From the NCBI RefSeq assembly GCF_000307025.1, contig NC_018584.1, positions 806,001 to 870,000 on the forward strand: a DNA stretch of 64,000 bases, written 5' to 3'. The position numbers and the translations under genes are program-made. This DNA comes from Listeria monocytogenes ATCC 19117 (lineage in GTDB: Bacteria > Bacillota > Bacilli > Lactobacillales > Listeriaceae). The number at the start of each line of letters is the position of its first letter. Positions within the stretch are counted from its first letter, which is position 1. The notes below the pieces were generated by a model. That model was not told the DNA's origin and did no database searches. It saw only the letters and a program-made list of their open reading frames with translations. Shown piece after piece: positions 58,462 to 64,000 of the stretch.

Positions 58462-59286
58462 TTGAACTTAAAAGATACAGTAAAACTTGCAAATGGTGTA
58501 GAAATGCCCCGTTTAGGATTTGGCGTATGGAAAGTGCAGGACGGCGATGAAGCAGTAAATTCTGTTAAATGGGCGATTGAAGCTGGTTACATTAGTATTG
58601 ATACAGCTGCTGCTTACAAAAATGAAGAAGGCGTTGGTCAAGCGATTAAAGAGTCTGGCGTTAAGAGAGAAGACTTATTCGTAACAACGAAACTTTGGAA
58701 TGCGGAGCAAGGTTATGAATCCACTTTGGCTGCATTTGATGAAAGCTTACGTAAATTAGAACTTGATTATGTAGACTTATATTTAATTCACTGGCCAGTC
58801 AAAGGTAAATTCAAAGACACTTGGCGCGCTTTTGAAAAATTATATAAAGATAAACGCGTTCGCGCAATCGGCGTATGTAACTTCCACGAACATCACCTAA
58901 AAGAATTAATGGAAGACGCGGAAATTGCGCCAATGGTAAACCAAATTGAATTACACCCACAACTAACACAAGAACCATTACGTAAATTCTGTGCTGAAAA
59001 CAACATTGTAGTAGAAGCTTGGTCTCCACTAGGTAATGGGAAATTACTTTCTAACCCAGAAATCAAAGCGATTGCCGATGCACATGGTAAATCAGTTGCA
59101 CAAGTTATCTTACGTTGGGATTTACAAATCGGTGTCGTGACTATTCCAAAATCCGTTCACCAAGAACGTATTATCCAAAATGCTGATATTTTCGACTTCG
59201 AATTAAGCGAAGAAGAAGTAGCAAAAATCAGCGGTTTAAATAAAGACGAAAGAACTGGCCCAGATCCAGACAACTTTAATTTCTAA
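58462..59286 (+). CDS. Aldo/keto reductase
   Basis: A 274-residue protein. The catalytic tetrad is visible: Asp and Tyr in [15 protein letters not shown], Lys in VTTKLWN and His in [20 protein letters not shown] binds NADPH phosphate. It reduces aldehydes such as methylglyoxal (YvgN/YtbE type). The start is TTG with AGGAGGCGGATAAA upstream. It is probably induced by the divergent MerR regulator. Confidence 0.9.
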   Translation: MNLKDTVKLANGVEMPRLGFGVWKVQDGDEAVNSVKWAIEAGYISIDTAAAYKNEEGVGQAIKESGVKREDLFVTTKLWNAEQGYESTLAAFDESLRKLELDYVDLYLIHWPVKGKFKDTWRAFEKLYKDKRVRAIGVCNFHEHHLKELMEDAEIAPMVNQIELHPQLTQEPLRKFCAENNIVVEAWSPLGNGKLLSNPEIKAIADAHGKSVAQVILRWDLQIGVVTIPKSVHQERIIQNADIFDFELSEEEVAKISGLNKDERTGPDPDNFNF

Positions 59287-59291
59287 TAGTG

Positions 59292-59332
59292 AAAAAATCC
59301 CTTCCAGCTTATCGAACTGGAGGGGATTTTTA
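59292..59332 (+). terminator. Rho-independent terminator
   Basis: AAAATCCC and CCAG pair with CTGG and GGGATTTT around a short loop, followed by T. Confidence 0.8.
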
Positions 59333-59364
59333 TGCTACAATAAACTAAAAAAAGAGGTTAACAG

Positions 59365-60333
59365 ATGGACGCAAAAACAATAATAGAAAACCGCTTTCAA
59401 AGTCAGAAATTAATACAAACTGCGTGGAGTGACTCTCCGGAAAGAATTGTTTTTCATTTTGGAGCAATGCAATCGCAAAACTATGGTCAGTCGCTCTGGG
59501 CTGTTGGGAGTAGAATGACGACGCCAAGTGAAAAGTCTGTAGAGCAAGCGATTAATAATGGTGAAATTATCCGGACATGGCTTTTGCGCGGAACAATTCA
59601 CTTGTTTTCAGCCAAAGATTATCACTGGATGATGGATTTAATTGCGCCTTCCATAGATAAAATATGTAAGCCATACCGAGCGAAATTAGGCTTAACAGAT
59701 GAGGTTCTTCATAAGGCTACAGAAGTCGTTTCGGAAATTGTTTCAGAACAAGCCGTTACGAGAAAAGACTTGGCGGCTCATTTAGCGACCAAAGATTTAC
59801 CGAGTGCAGGGATTCCTTTTGCTCAGCTGTTAGTTTATTTAAGCTCGCGGAAAGTCATTTGTTCAGGCCCGAATGAAACTTTTAGAAATACGATGCATAT
59901 TCCGGCTGATACGAATCATTTCACTCGAGAAGAAGCAATAAAAGAATTAGCCAAACGATACATCCAAAGCCATGCACCAGCTACTTTGAAAGATTTTTGT
60001 TTTTGGTCGGGATTAACTGTGACCGATGCCAAAATAGGAATAGCGGATATGCCTAAAATGGGCGATTATTACATAACAACATTGGTTGAAAATGGCACAA
60101 TGCCAACTACAATTCCACTCGCTGGTTTCGATGAATGGATTATCGGCTACCGAGATCGCTCCGTCGTTTTACCGGAAATATGGCACGATGAAATTATGAC
60201 GAAAAATGGGATTTTCAGACCGGCGATTATCACGGAGGGCAAAGTAGTCGGGAAATGGGAAAAACCAAAGAAACGTGCTGAATTAGACGGAGATTTCTGG
60301 GACCGTTACATCCAGTTTCGAAATATGCTATAG
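59365..60333 (+). CDS. Winged-helix DNA-binding domain protein (HTH_42/AlkZ-like)
   Basis: A 322-residue protein of the HTH_42 (AlkZ/YcaQ/AlkX-like) superfamily: FHFGAMQSQNYGQSLWAVGSRM, IIRTWLLRGTIHLFSAKDY and a C-terminal GFDEWIIGYRDRS. Some members are DNA glycosylases that unhook crosslinks or remove alkylated bases; catalytic Gln/Asp residues cannot be assigned here with certainty. AGAGGTTAAC precedes the ATG. It lies 40 nt before mvaA. Confidence 0.8.
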   Translation: MDAKTIIENRFQSQKLIQTAWSDSPERIVFHFGAMQSQNYGQSLWAVGSRMTTPSEKSVEQAINNGEIIRTWLLRGTIHLFSAKDYHWMMDLIAPSIDKICKPYRAKLGLTDEVLHKATEVVSEIVSEQAVTRKDLAAHLATKDLPSAGIPFAQLLVYLSSRKVICSGPNETFRNTMHIPADTNHFTREEAIKELAKRYIQSHAPATLKDFCFWSGLTVTDAKIGIADMPKMGDYYITTLVENGTMPTTIPLAGFDEWIIGYRDRSVVLPEIWHDEIMTKNGIFRPAIITEGKVVGKWEKPKKRAELDGDFWDRYIQFRNML

Positions 60334-60373
60334 TCAAGTAGATGGATAAATTTTAATTTGAGGTGATAAAGCT

Positions 60374-61654
60374 ATGAATGCTTTTGATAAATTTTACAAA
60401 AAAACAGTAGAAGAACGACGTGCAATTTTGGCGGAATATGCCGACTTAAATGAAGAAGAGCAGGCATTTTTAGCTTCTACAGGGGCGCTTTCTTTTGATA
60501 AAGCGAATCATATGATTGAAAACACGATTGGCATTTATTCGCTGCCGCTCGGATTAGGAATGAACATGCTTTTAAATGATAAACATTATGTGGTACCGAT
60601 GGTGATGGAAGAGCCTTCTGTTGTGGCGGCCCAAAGCGCTGGGGCGAAACTTATTGGACAAAATGGCGGGATAACTGGAAGTGCAACAAAACGAAAAATG
60701 ATTGGTCAGATTGAGTTGATTTCTGTTTCTGATATCCAAGCAGCAAAAGAAAACATCATTGCGAACGAAGAACAACTAATTGCTATCGCTAACCAAGCTC
60801 ATCCATCGTTACAAAAGCGTGGCGGTGGTGCGGTTGAAATTCAAGTTAGAACAGCACAAACAGCGAATGACGAAACGTTACTTATCGTTCATTTACTCGT
60901 AGACACCCAAGAAGCAATGGGCGCGAATATGGTCAATACGATGGTCGAAACCTTAGCGCCAGAATTAGAAATGTTGACGAACGGAACAGCCAATATGCGC
61001 ATTTTATCTAATTTAGTAGATGAAGCGACCGCAACGGCTGTTTGCCGGATTAATCCAGAAAGCTTAGCAACCAAAACCCAGAGCGGTGAATGGGTTCGTG
61101 ATAGAATCATTGCTGCATATGAATTTGCCGATGCAGACATTTACCGAGCAGCAACACATAATAAAGGAATAATGAATGGTATTGATGCGGTAATTATGGC
61201 GTTTGGGAACGATTGGCGCGCGGTAGAAGCGGCAAGTCACGCCTACGCAGCTAGAACAGGAAGCTACAAACCGATGTCTAAGTGGTCAAAAGATGCGGAG
61301 GGGTATTTGGTTGGGGAATTAACGTTACCGATGCCAGTAGCCTTTGTAGGAGGTTCTATCGGCATCCATCCAATCGCAACACTTTCGAAAAAAATTGCTC
61401 GAGTAGAATCAGCGAAGGAATTAGCGATGTTAGTTTGTGCCGTTGGATTAACGCAAAATCTCGCTGCTTTAAAAGCACTCGTAACAGAAGGAATTCAACG
61501 CGGACATATGTCGCTACAAGCGAAATCACTAGCCATGACAGCCGGTGCAGAAGCAGATGAAATCGAAAAAGTAGCCACATTTTTACAAGAAAGCAAACAA
61601 TTAAATGTAGTTGCTGCAAAAGAATTTATTAACAAATTACGCAGTGGAAAATAA
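60374..61654 (+). CDS. mvaA: Class II hydroxymethylglutaryl-CoA reductase
   Basis: A 426-residue protein. ENTIGIYSLPLGLGMNM and MEEPSVVAAQSAGAKLI carry the substrate-binding and catalytic Glu region; DAMGANMVNT-like QEAMGANMVNTMVE is the cofactor motif, with the catalytic Lys expected in the AVIMAFGNDWRAVEAASHA region. It reduces HMG-CoA to mevalonate for isoprenoid synthesis. Class II enzymes are typical of Gram-positive cocci and Listeria. GAGGTGATAAAGC precedes the ATG. Confidence 0.9.
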   Translation: MNAFDKFYKKTVEERRAILAEYADLNEEEQAFLASTGALSFDKANHMIENTIGIYSLPLGLGMNMLLNDKHYVVPMVMEEPSVVAAQSAGAKLIGQNGGITGSATKRKMIGQIELISVSDIQAAKENIIANEEQLIAIANQAHPSLQKRGGGAVEIQVRTAQTANDETLLIVHLLVDTQEAMGANMVNTMVETLAPELEMLTNGTANMRILSNLVDEATATAVCRINPESLATKTQSGEWVRDRIIAAYEFADADIYRAATHNKGIMNGIDAVIMAFGNDWRAVEAASHAYAARTGSYKPMSKWSKDAEGYLVGELTLPMPVAFVGGSIGIHPIATLSKKIARVESAKELAMLVCAVGLTQNLAALKALVTEGIQRGHMSLQAKSLAMTAGAEADEIEKVATFLQESKQLNVVAAKEFINKLRSGK

Positions 61655-61852
61655 AATAAATTATTAAGCCTACCTTTACAAAAACTTAACAATACATTCG
61701 GAACGTGATAAAGCCTTTAGTATCAACAACTTTCAGAGATTTGCTTGGACTTCACTTTACAAAATAAAAAAAAGGTATTTACGTTACTTTTACTTTCTTT
61801 TATGATGAAAAAAGAGTGAAATTACAAGATTACAAACAAAAAGGAGATATTC

Positions 61853-63487
61853 ATGGGAGACATAAATATTCAGCAGATGATTTTTCAATTTATCGGAGGA
61901 CTTGGAATTTTTCTTTTCGGTATAAAATACATGGGAGACGGACTGCAAATGGCAGCCGGCGACAGACTTCGTGATATTTTAGATAAGTACACAACGAATC
62001 CTTTTATGGGAGTACTTGCCGGGATTTTAGTAACCGTATTAATTCAAAGTAGCTCAGGTACAACTGTTTTGACGGTCGGATTAGTAAGTGCTGGATTTAT
62101 GACGTTAAAACAAGCAATTGGTGTTATCATGGGAGCAAACATCGGTACAACCGTTACCGCCTTTATTATTGGTATTAAGCTATCCGAATACGCTTTACCA
62201 ATAATTGCTGCTGGTGCAGTACTTTTATTCTTCTTTAAAAATCACAAAGTCAAAAATATTGGCCAAGTATTCTTTGGATTTGGTGCCTTATTTTATGGAC
62301 TAGATTTGATGGGGCAAGGGATGAAACCTCTTGCTGGAATGGAATCTTTCCATGAATTAACTGCTCAAATGAGTACGAATCCATTCTTAGGTTTGTTAAT
62401 CGGAACGATCTTCACGGCAGTTGTACAATCATCGAGTGCGACCATCGGGATTTTACAAGAATTATACGGACAAGGTGCGATTGATCTTCAAGCGGCTTTG
62501 CCAGTCCTATTCGGGGATAACATTGGAACGACGATTACAGCTGTTCTTGCAGCAATTGGTGCGAGTGTTGCAGCGAAACGTGCAGCAGCTACACATGTTA
62601 TCTTTAATTTAATCGGTGCAATCATTTTTATGCTGATACTACCGCTATTCACTTCTCTGGTTACCTACCTACAAGGACTGTTTGGACTAAACCCAGAAAT
62701 GACGATTGCGGTTGCGCACGGGACGTTTAATATTACGAATACCTTTATTCAATTCTGGTTTATCGGCGCATTTGCATGGCTTGTTACGAAGCTTATTCCT
62801 GGCGACGACTCGCGAATTGACTATAAAACCAAACATTTGGATACGAATTTAATTGACCAATCTCCTGGTATCGCTCTTGAAATGGCACGGGAGGAAACGC
62901 TTCGTATGGCAGATTACGCGAAATTCGGGTTGCAAGAAGCGAGACAATACCTTGTGAACCGGGAATCGAAGCACGCGGAGTCAACTATTCAAGTGGAAGA
63001 AGCCGTAAATAATTTAGACCGAAAAATCACCGAGTACTTAACGAAAATTTCTTCTGTCGCCCTAACGAACAACGAGACAGAAGAACATGCGCTAATGCTT
63101 GATACCGTTCGTGATATTGAACGCGTCGGTGATCACATGGAAAACATCGTAGAAAACATCGATCAACTGATTAAGAATAAAGCAAAAATGTCTGAAGAAG
63201 CTTCTGATCAACTCATCGAAATGTTTGAGCTAACAACCGCGAATTTCGAACGTGCAGTGAAATCCATGCATAAAAAAGATCGCGCACTCGCAGAAGAAAC
63301 TATTTTAGTAGAAAAAGATATTGATAAAGCAGAGCGCAGATTACGTAAAAACCATATTCGCCGCTTAAACGAAGGCAAATGCCAAGTCGTTAGCGGAATT
63401 CTATACATTGATATCGTCAGTGATTTAGAACGAATTGGTGACCATGCGAACAACATTGCTGAATCTGTTTTGGAATTAAACGAATAA
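61853..63487 (+). CDS. Na/Pi cotransporter-family protein with PhoU-like domain
   Basis: A 544-residue protein. Two inverted Na/Pi repeats carry the QSSSGTTV and QSSSATIG motifs (about residues 64 and 193), with about eight membrane spans over residues 1-320. A cytoplasmic PhoU-like helical domain (about 345-544) ends with SDLERIGDHANNIAE. It probably takes up phosphate, regulated by its own PhoU-like part. AAAAAGGAG precedes the ATG. It is monocistronic. Confidence 0.9.
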   Translation: MGDINIQQMIFQFIGGLGIFLFGIKYMGDGLQMAAGDRLRDILDKYTTNPFMGVLAGILVTVLIQSSSGTTVLTVGLVSAGFMTLKQAIGVIMGANIGTTVTAFIIGIKLSEYALPIIAAGAVLLFFFKNHKVKNIGQVFFGFGALFYGLDLMGQGMKPLAGMESFHELTAQMSTNPFLGLLIGTIFTAVVQSSSATIGILQELYGQGAIDLQAALPVLFGDNIGTTITAVLAAIGASVAAKRAAATHVIFNLIGAIIFMLILPLFTSLVTYLQGLFGLNPEMTIAVAHGTFNITNTFIQFWFIGAFAWLVTKLIPGDDSRIDYKTKHLDTNLIDQSPGIALEMAREETLRMADYAKFGLQEARQYLVNRESKHAESTIQVEEAVNNLDRKITEYLTKISSVALTNNETEEHALMLDTVRDIERVGDHMENIVENIDQLIKNKAKMSEEASDQLIEMFELTTANFERAVKSMHKKDRALAEETILVEKDIDKAERRLRKNHIRRLNEGKCQVVSGILYIDIVSDLERIGDHANNIAESVLELNE

Positions 63488-63494
63488 TTCTAAA

Positions 63495-63530
63495 GGGAAC
63501 TAGACTATTTGACGTCTGGTTTCTTTTTTT
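63495..63530 (+). terminator. Probable rho-independent terminator
   Basis: GGAACTAGAC pairs with GTCTGGTTTC with mismatches, followed by TTTTTTT. Confidence 0.6.
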
Positions 63531-63621
63531 GTTAAAAATCTACACTTTTACTAGTCCTTGTGAAGCATTGAGTATAAGCGGATAGTGGTGTAAAATAAGA
63601 ATGATTATAAAACTAGAATGA

Positions 63622-64000
<379 letters not shown>

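Overview
The window is from a low-GC Gram-positive chromosome and fits Listeria (sensu stricto group, L. monocytogenes or a close relative). The support is gene content and order that I recall from L. monocytogenes: an HflX-type antibiotic-resistance GTPase with an attenuator leader, a second lipoate ligase, the mpo mannose PTS with its LevR-type activator ManR, a LOV-STAS blue-light receptor, RelP, potABCD, class II HMG-CoA reductase and nifJ. Species cannot be fixed from sequence alone. Locus equivalences are from memory, not from a search. TTG and GTG starts with good Shine-Dalgarno (SD) sequences are common here, so several starts were moved from the longest ORF to the SD-supported codon.

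Layout. 1-8.6 kb: tail of an esterase, a flavin reductase-like protein, the hflX attenuator and gene, a membrane phosphoesterase, lipoate ligase, a GntR regulator, a quinone oxidoreductase, a lipid-kinase-like protein and a GRAM/PH-like protein. 8.6-11.5 kb: a ROK kinase and small hypothetical genes. 11.6-17.6 kb: mannose-family PTS (IIA-IIB-IIC-IID, minus strand) behind a sigma-54 promoter, and its activator. 17.7-27 kb: azoreductase, amino-acid permease, a 1476-residue fusion of the 2-hydroxyacyl-CoA dehydratase activator/subunit family, and an LPXTG-anchored LRR/MucBP surface protein. 27-36.8 kb: small metabolic and stress genes, two with sigma-B-like promoters, a lysine riboswitch with a lysine permease, and the blue-light receptor. 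36.9-49.2 kb: RelP, a Na+/H+ antiporter, a pair of small membrane paralogues, an XRE-cupin regulator with potABCD, carbonic anhydrase, a small alarmone hydrolase-like protein, fructokinase and a nitronate monooxygenase-like enzyme. 49.4-52.3 kb: accessory type VII-secreted LXG toxin cluster with two small partner proteins, a candidate immunity gene, a remnant toxin tail and a second immunity-like gene. 52.4-64 kb: Ca2+-type P-ATPase, acetyltransferase, a MerR-controlled aldo/keto reductase, HMG-CoA reductase, a Na/Pi-PhoU transporter and the start of pyruvate:flavodoxin oxidoreductase.

How the parts work together. The PTS block is a sensing circuit: ManR carries AAA+, PRD and EIIA/EIIB-like domains, and the operon has a TGGCAC-N5-TTGC promoter with 21-bp direct repeats upstream. 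The XRE-cupin gene sits directly before potABCD with two dyads between its promoter and its start. The MerR gene is divergent from the aldo/keto reductase, whose promoter has the 19-bp spacer typical of MerR targets. RelP and the HD hydrolase may make and break alarmones.

The most interesting points are the hflX leader (14-codon uORF plus terminator), the recombined toxin end of the LXG locus, the repeat structures shared by the mpo and manR control regions, and the palindrome plus 21-bp repeats before the 1476-residue CoA-dehydratase-like protein.
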